A stretch of 64,000 nt of DNA, from the NCBI GenBank assembly GCA_040398525.1, contig JBBATY010000004.1:62001-126000 (forward strand). Reading direction: 5' to 3'. The DNA comes from VFMC01 sp040398525. Lineage in GTDB: Bacteria; Actinomycetota; Acidimicrobiia; Acidimicrobiales; Ilumatobacteraceae. Position numbers and translations under genes: made by a program. Shown piece after piece: positions 48,530 through 57,353 of this stretch (positions within the stretch are counted from its first letter, which is position 1; every line of letters begins with the position of its first letter). Under the pieces are notes generated by a model. That model saw nothing but the letters and a program-made list of their open reading frames with translations, made no database searches and was not told the DNA's origin.

Positions 48530-49708
48530 TCAGTCGATCGGGATGTCGCGAGCCCAGGTCCAGGGGTACTCGGGGGCGCTGACGCGCCGACCGAGCTCGG
48601 TGACGCCGAGTGGGGCGAAGGTGTCGATCATCACCGCCAACTCCTCGGTGCGGTCGCGCCCCACACTCGCCTCGAAGCTGCCCGGTTGCGGACCATGGAC
48701 GAACCCGGCCGGATGGTACGAGATCGAGCCGACATCGATGCCCGAACCGGCGCGGCTCATGAAGTCGCCGTCGCTGTAGAACAGCACCTCGTCGGAGTCG
48801 GTGTTGGCGTGGTGGTAGGGCACCTTCACCGCGTCGGGGTGGAAGTCGTACAGGCGCGGCACGAACGAACAGACGACGAAGCCAGGCCCCTCGAACGTCT
48901 GATGCACCGTGGGCGGCTGGTGCACCCGGCCGACGATCGGCTCGAAGTCGTGGATGCTGAGCGCCCAGGGGTGGAGGTGCCCATCCCAACCGACCACGTC
49001 GAAGGGATGGTGGCGGTGGGTGTGGCGGCTCAGACCCCCGACCGTGCGCACGAGGACATCCACCTGCTCGCCGTCTTCGACGACCAACTCGCTCGGCACG
49101 CGCACATCGCGCTCGCAGTACGGCGCGTGCTCGAGGAACTGCCCACCGCTCGAGAGGTAGCGGCGAGGAGGGGCGATGTGGCCGCGAGCCTCGATCACGA
49201 GCAGGTCGACACCCTCGTCGGGAACCACCCAGCGATGTGTGGTCGAGGCGGGCACCACGACGTAGTCGCCCGAGCCGACGACCAGCCGTCCGAACACCGA
49301 CTCGAGCACAGCGCTCCCCCGCTGCACGTAGAGCAGCTCGTCGCCCACGGCGTTGCGGTAGAGCGGGCTGCTGGCGGGTCCGGCCACGGTTGCCCAGCCG
49401 ATGCGCACGTCGGCGTTCGCGAGCAGCGACCGCCGACCGAGCACCGCATCAGCCGCCGCCGGAACGTGCCCCGTGCGCAGATGGCGCGGCGTGAGCGGGT
49501 GATCGGGGGTCGCCGTGTCGTCGTGCTCGGCACCGACCCGCTCGATCGCCGTGATCGCCGAGGGCGGGTGCCGGTGGTAGAGCAGCGCCGAACGAGACGA
49601 GAAGCCCTCCTGGCCCATCAGCTCCTCGTGGAGGCGATGTCCGTCGGCAGCGCGGAACACGGTGTGGCGTTTGCGCGGGATGTCGCCGACGGCGCAGTAG
49701 TACGGCAT
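48530..49708 (-). CDS. hmgA: Homogentisate 1,2-dioxygenase
   Basis: 392 residues, the shorter bacterial form. Typical segments: NAVGDELLYVQRG near 118, DYVVVPASTTHRW near 148, HHPFDVVGWDGHLHPWALSIHDFEPIVGR split around 232-262 and the iron-ligand region YHPAGFVHGPQPGSFEAS near 335. It opens the ring of homogentisate to maleylacetoacetate. The ATG shares one base with the fahA stop (TGATG). Third gene of the tyrosine degradation operon. Confidence 0.95.
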   Translation of the reverse strand: MPYYCAVGDIPRKRHTVFRAADGHRLHEELMGQEGFSSRSALLYHRHPPSAITAIERVGAEHDDTATPDHPLTPRHLRTGHVPAAADAVLGRRSLLANADVRIGWATVAGPASSPLYRNAVGDELLYVQRGSAVLESVFGRLVVGSGDYVVVPASTTHRWVVPDEGVDLLVIEARGHIAPPRRYLSSGGQFLEHAPYCERDVRVPSELVVEDGEQVDVLVRTVGGLSRHTHRHHPFDVVGWDGHLHPWALSIHDFEPIVGRVHQPPTVHQTFEGPGFVVCSFVPRLYDFHPDAVKVPYHHANTDSDEVLFYSDGDFMSRAGSGIDVGSISYHPAGFVHGPQPGSFEASVGRDRTEELAVMIDTFAPLGVTELGRRVSAPEYPWTWARDIPID

Positions 49709-50967
49709 CAGTGCTCCTCGGGGCGAGTGGGGTGGTCGACGACGGTGCCACGCACCGAGCCGAGGCCGATGCGGGTGGAGGGATCGCTCCCGGCCCAGCC
49801 GCGCAGCTCGACACTGTCGCCGTCGAGGAGGAAGGCACGCGTGGTTCCGTCCGGAAGATCGAGTGGCCGCTCCCCGCGCCAGGTGAGCTCGATGAAGCTC
49901 CCCTCGCTACCGGGCGCCGGGCCCGACACGGTGCCGGATGCGAACAGGTCGCCGGGGTGCGTGCTCGCGCCGTTCACGGTGAGGTGGGCCAGTTGTTGCG
50001 CGGGGGTCCAGTACATGTCGGCGAACGAGGTGCGGCTGATGCAGACGGCGGGGATCGACGCAGCGCGCATCGCCGCCGAGTCGAGCCACACCTCGAGGTG
50101 GAGATCGACGCCCCACGGCTCGTCGGTCGAGAGGTACTCCGCCGGTGGCGGGTCCTGCGGCGGCGGAGGCACACGGAACTGCTCCAAGGCCTCGAACGAC
50201 ACCAGCCACGGCGACACCGACGTGGCGAAGCTCTTGCCGAGGAACGGGCCGAGTGGCTGGTACTCGAAGGCCTGGATGTCGCGCGCCGACCAATCGTTCA
50301 CCAAGCACATGCCGTAGAGGTGCAGGGCCGCCTGCCCGATGGCGATCGGGTGCCCGCGCTCGTTCCCGACCCCCACCACCGTTCCGACCTCGAGCTCGAT
50401 GTCGAGCGAGCGGCTGGGGCCCACCTGCGGCTCACCGTCGACGAGGCGGTAGCCACAGGGGCGGTGGATCTCGGCACCATCAGCCACCAGGGTGCCGCTG
50501 CGACCGTGGTAGCCGATCGGGATCCGCCGCCAGTTCGGCATGAGCGGCTCGCCGTCGGGGCGGAACAACCGACCGAGGTTCGTGGCGTGGTGGATCGACG
50601 AGTAGAAGTCGACGTAGTCGGTGGGTGCGACCGGCACCGCCATCACCAAGTCGCCCAGCGCCCGCACGTGCGCCGCGAGACGAGCCTCGGCGCGAACGTC
50701 GCCGAGCAGCTCGGTCAGGCGCGACCGCACAGCACGCCACACGTCGGGCCCGCCCGCGAGGTACTGGTTCAAGCTGGATGCTGCGAAGCACTGCGACGAC
50801 GCACCCGTGCCGTCGAGCACACCGGCTCGCTGCGTCGCTGCGAGGTCGAGCGCCGAGTCGCCCACTGCGACCCAGGCTCGGAGCACACCGTCACCGTCGT
50901 GGCCGACACCGAACGGCAGGTTGCCGAGCGGGAAGGGCGACCCCTCCGGGATCGGGATCCAACTCAC
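49708..50967 (-). CDS. fahA: Fumarylacetoacetase
   Basis: 419 residues, full length for the family. Hallmarks are DFYSSIHHATNLGRLFRPDG near 125-144, PIGYHGRSGTLV near 152, the metal site in DIELEVGTVVG near 192 and NDWSARDIQAFEYQPLGPF near 222. It hydrolyses fumarylacetoacetate to fumarate and acetoacetate. The GTG start lies 19 bases after the hppD stop. The maleylacetoacetate isomerase expected between HmgA and FahA is not encoded in the window. Confidence 0.95.
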   Translation of the reverse strand: MSWIPIPEGSPFPLGNLPFGVGHDGDGVLRAWVAVGDSALDLAATQRAGVLDGTGASSQCFAASSLNQYLAGGPDVWRAVRSRLTELLGDVRAEARLAAHVRALGDLVMAVPVAPTDYVDFYSSIHHATNLGRLFRPDGEPLMPNWRRIPIGYHGRSGTLVADGAEIHRPCGYRLVDGEPQVGPSRSLDIELEVGTVVGVGNERGHPIAIGQAALHLYGMCLVNDWSARDIQAFEYQPLGPFLGKSFATSVSPWLVSFEALEQFRVPPPPQDPPPAEYLSTDEPWGVDLHLEVWLDSAAMRAASIPAVCISRTSFADMYWTPAQQLAHLTVNGASTHPGDLFASGTVSGPAPGSEGSFIELTWRGERPLDLPDGTTRAFLLDGDSVELRGWAGSDPSTRIGLGSVRGTVVDHPTRPEEH

Positions 50968-50986
50968 GCCGTCAGCCCCGCAGGAT

Positions 50987-52105
50987 TCACAGGTTGCCCC
51001 GGCGCTCTTGCTCGCGCTCGATCGATTCGAACAGCGCCTTGAAGTTGCCCTCACCGAAGCCCCGGGCCCCGCCGCGCTGGATGATCTCGACGAACACCGT
51101 GGGGCGGTCGGCAATCGGTTCGGTGAACAGTTGCAGCAGATGGCCGTCCGGCTCGTGGTCGACGAGGATGCCCAGCCGCTCGATGGTGTCCCACGGGAGG
51201 TCGAGGAAGGCGAGCCGCGACCGGACGTCGGTGTAGTACGCGGCATTGGCCTCGAGGAAGCGCACGCCGCGCTGGCGCAGTGCGGTGATCGCCTGCACGA
51301 GGTCGTCGGTGCGGAACGCGAGGTGCTGCACCCCAGGCCCGCGGTAGGTGTCGATGTACTCCTGGATCTGGCTCTTGCGCTTGCCCTCGGCGGGCTCGTT
51401 GAGCGGCATCACGATGTTGCGACCGTTCCACACGACGGTCGACCGCAATGCGGAGAACTCCGTGGAGATCTGCGACTCGTCGAAGTGGCGGAGCTGACCG
51501 AAGCCCATCACGTCCTCGTAGAACGAGACCCACTCGTCGAGCTTGCCGTCCTCGACGTTGCCGACGACATGATCGATGTCGACCAGGCCCACCTCCGGCC
51601 CCACTGGTGCTGGCGGCAGGCCCTCGCGCGAGTAGCCCGGGCAGTAGAACCCGCGGTATCCGGAGCGGTCGACGAACGTGTGCTTGGTGTCGCCGTAGGT
51701 GGCCACCGACGACAGGCGCAGCACACCGTCGTCGTCGGCGAGCTCGTAGGGCTCGTCGACAGGCCTGGCGCCACGTGCGATCGCGGCCTCGAAGGTGGCG
51801 GTGGCGTCGTCGACGAGGAAGGCGAGGTCGTGGGCGCCGTCACCGTGCTCGCGCACGTGGTTCCAGATGGGCGATTCGGGTGTGAGCCCGGAGGTGACGA
51901 CCAAGCGGATGCGGCCCTGCTCGAGCAGGTACGACGCCTTGTCGGGCACACCGGTCTCGGGTCCCGAGTAGGCCGTCACGGTGAAGCCGAACGCCCCCGA
52001 CAGGAACCCGGCCATCGCCCGGGCGTTACCCACCCAGAACTCGATCGAGTCCCAACCGGTCAGCCGGGCGGCGGGCGTGGTCGGCGCAGGTGACATGACG
52101 GTCAT
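50987..52105 (-). CDS. hppD: 4-Hydroxyphenylpyruvate dioxygenase
   Basis: 372 residues with two vicinal-oxygen-chelate halves. The iron ligands are H179 (VDIDHVVG), H261 (VQHLAF) and E340 (FVEIIQR), and the C-terminal GFGEGNFKALFESIE closes the active site. It converts 4-hydroxyphenylpyruvate to homogentisate. First gene of hppD-fahA-hmgA. AAGGGAG is the ribosome site before ATG 52105; a second ATG three codons later is possible. A divergent Lrp/AsnC gene is 130 bases away and is the likely regulator. Confidence 0.96.
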   Translation of the reverse strand: MTVMSPAPTTPAARLTGWDSIEFWVGNARAMAGFLSGAFGFTVTAYSGPETGVPDKASYLLEQGRIRLVVTSGLTPESPIWNHVREHGDGAHDLAFLVDDATATFEAAIARGARPVDEPYELADDDGVLRLSSVATYGDTKHTFVDRSGYRGFYCPGYSREGLPPAPVGPEVGLVDIDHVVGNVEDGKLDEWVSFYEDVMGFGQLRHFDESQISTEFSALRSTVVWNGRNIVMPLNEPAEGKRKSQIQEYIDTYRGPGVQHLAFRTDDLVQAITALRQRGVRFLEANAAYYTDVRSRLAFLDLPWDTIERLGILVDHEPDGHLLQLFTEPIADRPTVFVEIIQRGGARGFGEGNFKALFESIEREQERRGNL

Positions 52106-52235
52106 CGAATGCTCCCTTCGGCATGCTGGATGCATGACCATCGTGGTGACACATGATCGACCTGAGCAAGTAACGGCTCGCCATCTGTGCACTCTGCTCA
52201 CTTCAACGGGCCGAACAGCTGCCAGACTGGGCGGC
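52106..52235. promoter_or_regulatory. Divergent promoter region hppD / Lrp
   Basis: 130 bp holding the promoters of both genes. CAGACT (52222-52227) lies before the Lrp ATG at leaderless spacing. Repeated GATGCATG/ACACATGA-like words may be Lrp sites, but I could not settle an exact operator. Confidence 0.4.
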
Positions 52236-52706
52236 ATGACCGACCTCGACGACATCGACGTCACCTTGCTGCGCCTCATGCGCGAGCGGCCGCGCACACC
52301 GGTCGCCGAGCTCGCCCGCCTCGCCGACGTGGCCCGCGGCACGGCCCAGGCCCACATCGCCAGGATGGAGGCCGACGGGGTGATCACCGGCTACGGCCCC
52401 GATGTCGACGCAGCATCGATCGGTTACGACGTGCTGGCCTTCGTCACGCTCGAGATCGCCCAAGGCCAGGGGGGCTCGGTCGTCAACCACCTCCGGTCGA
52501 TCGCCGAGGTGCTCGAAGTGCACGCAGTGACCGGCCGCGGCGACCTGCACTGTCGCGTGCTGGCCCGGTCGAACGAACACCTCCACGAGGTCATCCAGCG
52601 GATGCTCGCCGCGTCCGGAATCGCCCGAACCGAGACGCATCTGGCGCTGCACGCCCACCTGCGCCGGACCGAGGCCGACCTCATCAGTGAGGCACGGCGT
52701 CGGTGA
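52236..52706 (+). CDS. Lrp/AsnC family transcriptional regulator
   Basis: 156 residues. Asn-C helix-turn-helix at residues about 4-52 (DIDVTLLRLMRERPRTPVAE, ARGTAQAHIARMEADGVI) and the RAM effector domain after it (VLEVHAVTGRGDLHCRVLAR). These regulators sense amino acids. Divergent from hppD, so it probably controls tyrosine degradation. Its end overlaps the end of the converging flavoprotein gene by 23 bp. Confidence 0.93.
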   Translation: MTDLDDIDVTLLRLMRERPRTPVAELARLADVARGTAQAHIARMEADGVITGYGPDVDAASIGYDVLAFVTLEIAQGQGGSVVNHLRSIAEVLEVHAVTGRGDLHCRVLARSNEHLHEVIQRMLAASGIARTETHLALHAHLRRTEADLISEARRR

Positions 52707-54423
52707 GCTCGCCCTGGGCGGATCCGGCGGCGTGCTCGCCGGCGAGCCAGCCGAACGTGACGGCCAGGCCGAGCGTCGTGCCGCCACCCCAGTACGCCTG
52801 CCCGGCGGGCGAGGCGGTGCAGTTGCCCGCCCCGTAGAGACCGTCGATCGGGCTGCCGTCGGGGCGCACCACCCGGGCGTGCGGGTCGATCATCGGGCCG
52901 CCCTTGGTGTCGAGCGTTCCCGCCACCAGCAGCACTGCGTGCCACGGGCCACTGTGGTCGAACGGGTGCATCGTCGGGTTGGGGAACTCGTCGCTGCGGG
53001 GTGCGCCGCTGCGCGCCCGCTGGGTGCGAGTGGCGCCGCGGTGGAAGTCGGCATCGACCCCCGTCCGGGCGAACGCGTCGAACCGCTCGATCGAGGCCTG
53101 TGCCTGCGCGGCCCAGTCGTCGGCCAGGCAGAGGCCCGGGAAGCGGTCGTGGTGGCGGGCGAGTCGCGCGTCGATCGCCGCAGCAAGCGCCTCGAGCGTG
53201 TCGCCCACCAGCTCGTGGTGGTCGTTGCCGCCCACGCGGGCCAATGGGTTGCCGCCGCCCTCGTCGATGGGTGCGTCACCCGGCATCGCCCGGCAGCGTT
53301 CGCTCACCGACTCGTCGAACACCATCACCAGCACGCGGGCCGGGTACTCGCCACGAGCCTCGTCCCAGCGCAGCATGGCCCGCGTCATCTCGTTGTAGGT
53401 GACCTTCTCGTTCACCACGCGGTGGCCGAGACGGTCGAGCAGCACCATCGAGTCACCCGGCAACCGGAAGGCACCGCTGGCCGGAGCCGCACCGTGGTCG
53501 AGCACCATCGGCGTCATCCACGCCTCGTTCATGTTGGCGAGCCGGGCACCGAGCGCCGAGGCCAGGTGCACCAGGTCGCCCGTGCTGCCCGTCGCGGCGA
53601 GCCCACCGGTGATGGCGGCCGGCAGATGGGCCCGACGCAACTCGGCCGAGTGGGTGAAGCCCCCCGTCGCGAACACCACCCCACCACGTGCCCGCACCAG
53701 CGATGCCGTGGCCGCGCTGGCACCCGCCTGCACCCCGATCACGCGGCCGGTGTCGGCGTCGACCACCAGCCCGTGCACGGGGCTCGAGGTGCGCACCCGC
53801 ACACCGAGCCGTTCCCCTGCTGCGGCCATCTGCTCGATGATCTCCGCCCCGGTGGCTTCACGCCCGTCGGGCAGCGGCGTGTACAGCGCGCGCCCGCGAG
53901 GCGTCTGGTTCTCGGGCAGGTCGGCCCAGTAGTCCCAGGTGCCGGCCAACGGCCGCAGCCTGGGTGCGTCGAGGGCATCGAGTGCCGCCACCGCGCGGGC
54001 ACCGTGGTCGTAGAACGCCTCGAGCAGCGCGTGCTCATCCGCGGGCAGGCCCAGTGTGGGCGACGCCGTGTCGTACATCGTCGGCCGGGCCAGGCGGGCC
54101 AGGTACTGCAGCGCCTCGGGGCGCGGGTCGGTGTGGCCGAGGTCGGCGAGCCACGGGTGGTTGCAGATCCACAGCCACGTGCCGGCTCGTTCCGGCAGCG
54201 CACCCGGTGGCGTGCCGCCCGCCTCGCCACCGGCCTTGGCCGTGGTGCCGCCCAACTGGCCGAGCTTTTCGAGCACCAGCACGTCGGCACCGGCCGAACG
54301 CGCCGCCAGCGCGGCCGACCACCCGGCGGCACCGCTGCCCACCACCACGACGTCGGCAGTGTCGGTCCAGGGCACCTCGTCGGCTGCAGCGAACACCACT
54401 CGTCCGCCGGCGTGTTCGATCAC
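52684..54423 (-). CDS. FAD-binding dehydrogenase, ketosteroid-dehydrogenase/fumarate-reductase flavoprotein type
   Basis: 579 residues. The FAD motif VVGSGAAGWSAA is at 28-39 and the C-terminal flavin segment reads DGLYGAGNCTAS followed by YWGGGTTLGLAVTFGWLAGEHAA. This is the layout of 3-ketosteroid-delta-dehydrogenases and related actinobacterial flavoproteins. The GTG start overlaps the stop of the EthD-domain gene. Last gene of the long directon from the peptide importer; the substrate could be a cyclic ketone or steroid, which fits the neighbouring SDR. Confidence 0.9.
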   Translation of the reverse strand: MIEHAGGRVVFAAADEVPWTDTADVVVVGSGAAGWSAALAARSAGADVLVLEKLGQLGGTTAKAGGEAGGTPPGALPERAGTWLWICNHPWLADLGHTDPRPEALQYLARLARPTMYDTASPTLGLPADEHALLEAFYDHGARAVAALDALDAPRLRPLAGTWDYWADLPENQTPRGRALYTPLPDGREATGAEIIEQMAAAGERLGVRVRTSSPVHGLVVDADTGRVIGVQAGASAATASLVRARGGVVFATGGFTHSAELRRAHLPAAITGGLAATGSTGDLVHLASALGARLANMNEAWMTPMVLDHGAAPASGAFRLPGDSMVLLDRLGHRVVNEKVTYNEMTRAMLRWDEARGEYPARVLVMVFDESVSERCRAMPGDAPIDEGGGNPLARVGGNDHHELVGDTLEALAAAIDARLARHHDRFPGLCLADDWAAQAQASIERFDAFARTGVDADFHRGATRTQRARSGAPRSDEFPNPTMHPFDHSGPWHAVLLVAGTLDTKGGPMIDPHARVVRPDGSPIDGLYGAGNCTASPAGQAYWGGGTTLGLAVTFGWLAGEHAAGSAQGELTDAVPH

Positions 54424-54758
54424 TCGATCACCGTGATCTCGTGCACGAACAGCCGCTCGAACCGCGACACGTGGGCCAGGGTGTCGGCACGGGTTTCGGC
54501 CGCCGACGGGCGTCCGTACACCTGCTCGAACGCGGCCTCGTCGGCGAACCACTGCTCGGCCACGCCGTCCCACTCGCAGTCGGTACCGGGGTGGCCCGCC
54601 AGGGTGTCGGTGTCGCTGGTGCGGATGTTCACCGTGTAGCGCAGCAGTTGCGGGCGCTGGCGGTCGGCGATCATGTGCAGGTGCTCGCGCCACCATGCGT
54701 CGAACTGCTCGAGGGTGATGCCCTCGGCGCGCTTCAAGAACCACATCACCTTCAGCAT
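54420..54758 (-). CDS. EthD domain protein
   Basis: 112 residues. The N-terminus LKVMWFLKRAEGITLEQFDA and the following WWREHLHMIADR are typical of EthD (dimeric alpha-beta barrel) proteins, often encoded next to P450s and flavoenzymes, where they act as isomerases, decarboxylases or helpers. The ATG directly follows the SDR stop (TGAATG). Its partners here are the SDR and the flavoprotein. Function unknown. Confidence 0.88.
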   Translation of the reverse strand: MLKVMWFLKRAEGITLEQFDAWWREHLHMIADRQRPQLLRYTVNIRTSDTDTLAGHPGTDCEWDGVAEQWFADEAAFEQVYGRPSAAETRADTLAHVSRFERLFVHEITVIE

Positions 54759-55520
54759 TCAGCACTCCGTTCGTGAGGGCGGGCGTTCGCCCGCCAGCCA
54801 GCCACCGTCGACGGCGACGAAGGCACCCGTGATGTACGACGCGTCGGGCGATGTGAGGAAGGCGACCAGTGCGGCCACCTCGTCGGCCTGCCCGTGGCGG
54901 CCGAGGGGGGCACGCCCCGCGTAGTACGCGATGCGCACCGGGTCGGCGAAGCTCTGCGCGTTCATCGGCGTGTCGATGACCCCCGGGCCCACCACGTTCA
55001 CCCGGATGCCGTACGGGCCCCAGTCGACGGCGAGGCCGCGACCGAGTTGCAGCACTGCACCCTTCGACGCCACGTACGCCACCTGCCCGGGCATGGCCAT
55101 CATCGAGTTGATCGAACCGAGCAGCACGATGCTGCCGGGCCGACCGGCATCGATCAGGTGGCGCCCGACGGCGCGGGCCATGAAGAACGACCCGTCGACG
55201 TTCACCCGCTGCACCTGCGACCAGGTGTCGTCATCCATCTCGTGCGCCGGCCCGGTGAGCTCGATGCCGGCGGCGACGACGAGGTGGTCGACCCGCCCGA
55301 ACTGCGCCACCGCAGCAGCCACAGCGGCTTCGCACGCAGCCGACGACGACACATCGGCCACCACTCCGAGGCTGCCACCAAGGGCCCGCACCTGCTCGTC
55401 GACCGTGGGCGAGCGGTCGACACCCACCACGGTGTCGCCACGCTCGACGAGGCGCCGCACACATGCCGCGCCGATACCTGAGGCGGCCCCGGTGACGATG
55501 GTGACCGACCCCTCGGTCAT
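54759..55520 (-). CDS. Short-chain dehydrogenase/reductase (SDR)
   Basis: 253 residues. The cofactor motif TGAASGIG is at 10-17, the AAG motif near 87 (VVAAGIEL), the catalytic Ser in LLGSINSM and YVASK with the Tyr/Lys pair near 153. An Asp after the second strand (VGVDRSP) suggests NAD(H). The start overlaps the stop of the CocE hydrolase gene (ATGA). With the flavoprotein and EthD gene it makes a possible cyclic-alcohol oxidation set. Confidence 0.93.
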   Translation of the reverse strand: MTEGSVTIVTGAASGIGAACVRRLVERGDTVVGVDRSPTVDEQVRALGGSLGVVADVSSSAACEAAVAAAVAQFGRVDHLVVAAGIELTGPAHEMDDDTWSQVQRVNVDGSFFMARAVGRHLIDAGRPGSIVLLGSINSMMAMPGQVAYVASKGAVLQLGRGLAVDWGPYGIRVNVVGPGVIDTPMNAQSFADPVRIAYYAGRAPLGRHGQADEVAALVAFLTSPDASYITGAFVAVDGGWLAGERPPSRTEC

Positions 55521-57319
55521 GACGCGACCGTCGGTGCGAGTGGCAGGTGCAGCACTGACCGGTGCTCACCGGCGTGCAGCAGGTCGACCGTCGCCACGCG
55601 CACATCGTCGGGCGTCTCGAACCCGTCGGGTCGCCCGGTGTGGTGGTTGCGGTCCATGCGCAGCGAGCCGGTATGGCGCACCGCCAACTGCAGGCGGGAG
55701 CCGGCAGCCAGGCGGCGGGCGAACCAGTGGAAGTTGCGGAACTGCACCAGGGTGGGCTCACCCGGCACCATCAACTGCACGCCCTTGTCGGGGTCGCGGT
55801 GGCGCAGGCGCTGCACGGCGGGCGACAGCAAGATGCGCGACCCGTCGACCCGCAGCTCGTACAGCAGGGCGCACAGGTCGGCGTCGGGCTGGTCGAGCAC
55901 CACCCAGGCATCGAGCCGGGGCTCGCCGGCCAGCTCGAGCGGTTCGGTGAGGCGCCCGGAGGTGTACACCGCCCCGAACCCGTCGATCGACGCCACGAAC
56001 ACCCCGGACGTCGGGTCGACACCCCACAGGTGGGCGCCGAGGTCGTGGTAGTTGGGTGGCAGTTCCATCAGCGGATTGAACGACTGACCCGCCGGGCTCG
56101 GCTGCTGTTCGAGCAGCATCGTGGTGCGCTCGTCGGGGTCGCACACGAAGCGGAACGCCGGCGAGTCGACGGGCTCGGGTTGCAGCCAGCCGGGATGGGC
56201 GGCGCTGTGGTGTCCGTCGTGGCCGACGAGGTACCACGGCATCGTGCCGGCCGTGGTTGCCTCGAGGCTCGATGCCGTCCTCCACTCCTCGGCCCCGGTG
56301 ACGTAGTAGTGCACCGGGTCGGTGAGGAACGACGGCTTCTCGCCGCCGTCGAGCACCCAGCGATTCCAGTCGATCGCCATCTGCATCATGTCGACGTTCG
56401 CTGCGGGACCGAATTGGAGATCTCCCGCCTGCGGGCGACCGCCGAAGGCCTCGCCGTGCTCCCACGGCCCGAGGACCAGATGGTGGTGCTGGCGCTGCTG
56501 GGCGGGCCGTGCCCGGCAGTAGCGCCGGTGGTGCTCGACCGCACCGCGCACGGCGAGGTCGTACGGTCCGGTGATCTCGAGCACGGGGATGTCGATGTCG
56601 GGCAGGCCCACCTCCGATGGCCCCCACTCGGGTCGCCACGGCGCGAACTGTGGCGTGGTGTTCATCTCGTCGGGCAGGCCCCAGGGCCCTCCGAGCCGTG
56701 CGTTCAGCGACCGGAACGACTCGTGGGCCTCGAACGCTTCGGCCAGGCGGGCGATGTGCATCGCTGCCTCGGCGACCACCCGGCTCGACAGCGTCTTTCC
56801 CGCCGTGAGCATGCCCCAGTTGAACTGGTGGTCGATCGGGATGCCACCGGCTCCCGGTGCCAGGCCACCCATCGACGCGACGGCCGGGATGATGGTGCGC
56901 AGGTGCGGGGGGTGTGCCGCTGCAGTGGTCCACTGGTTCTGCCCGGTGTACGAGCCGCCGAACAACGCCACGTCGCCGGTGCACCAGGGTTGTGCAGCCG
57001 CCCACTCGACCAGGTCGTACCCGTCGTCGGCTTCGCCACCGTGATGGCCGAGGAAGTCGCCCTCGGAGTCGCCCCGGCCCCTGCAGTCGACCGAGACGAA
57101 CGCGAAGCCCTCGCTCGCGAAGCGCACCCCTTCGGGCGACCCCGTATCGCGCGAGTACGGCGTGAACTCGATGATCGTCGGCACACCACCCGTGCGTTGC
57201 TTGGGCAGGAACACGTTGGCGACGAGGCGCACACCGTCGCGCATCTCGATCGGCTCGCGGAACAGGAGGTCGACGGACGCACCAGGCCCCGGGGCGACGT
57301 TGTTGGCACTCAGCACCAT
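55517..57319 (-). CDS. CocE/NonD family hydrolase
   Basis: 600 residues. Cytoplasmic, no signal peptide, unlike the lipoprotein homologue at 23542. Catalytic Ser in FGGSYTGQNQ near 120, the region RGRGDSEGDF near 82 and His in LGPWEHGEAF near 287; the C-terminal jelly-roll runs from about 385 to 590. S15-type hydrolases cleave esters, amides or X-Pro bonds. The ATG has TAGCGT 7 nt upstream. It starts the CocE-SDR-EthD-flavoprotein group. Confidence 0.9.
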   Translation of the reverse strand: MVLSANNVAPGPGASVDLLFREPIEMRDGVRLVANVFLPKQRTGGVPTIIEFTPYSRDTGSPEGVRFASEGFAFVSVDCRGRGDSEGDFLGHHGGEADDGYDLVEWAAAQPWCTGDVALFGGSYTGQNQWTTAAAHPPHLRTIIPAVASMGGLAPGAGGIPIDHQFNWGMLTAGKTLSSRVVAEAAMHIARLAEAFEAHESFRSLNARLGGPWGLPDEMNTTPQFAPWRPEWGPSEVGLPDIDIPVLEITGPYDLAVRGAVEHHRRYCRARPAQQRQHHHLVLGPWEHGEAFGGRPQAGDLQFGPAANVDMMQMAIDWNRWVLDGGEKPSFLTDPVHYYVTGAEEWRTASSLEATTAGTMPWYLVGHDGHHSAAHPGWLQPEPVDSPAFRFVCDPDERTTMLLEQQPSPAGQSFNPLMELPPNYHDLGAHLWGVDPTSGVFVASIDGFGAVYTSGRLTEPLELAGEPRLDAWVVLDQPDADLCALLYELRVDGSRILLSPAVQRLRHRDPDKGVQLMVPGEPTLVQFRNFHWFARRLAAGSRLQLAVRHTGSLRMDRNHHTGRPDGFETPDDVRVATVDLLHAGEHRSVLHLPLAPTVAS

Positions 57320-57326
57320 GCCGGGA

Positions 57327-57332
57327 ACGCTA
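57327..57332 (-). promoter_or_regulatory. Leaderless -10 hexamer TAGCGT
   Basis: Reads TAGCGT on the minus strand, 7 nt before the hydrolase ATG at 57319. It lies in the 34-bp gap after the TetR gene. Confidence 0.4.
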
Positions 57333-57353
57333 CATCAGAAACTTACGCAGCTG

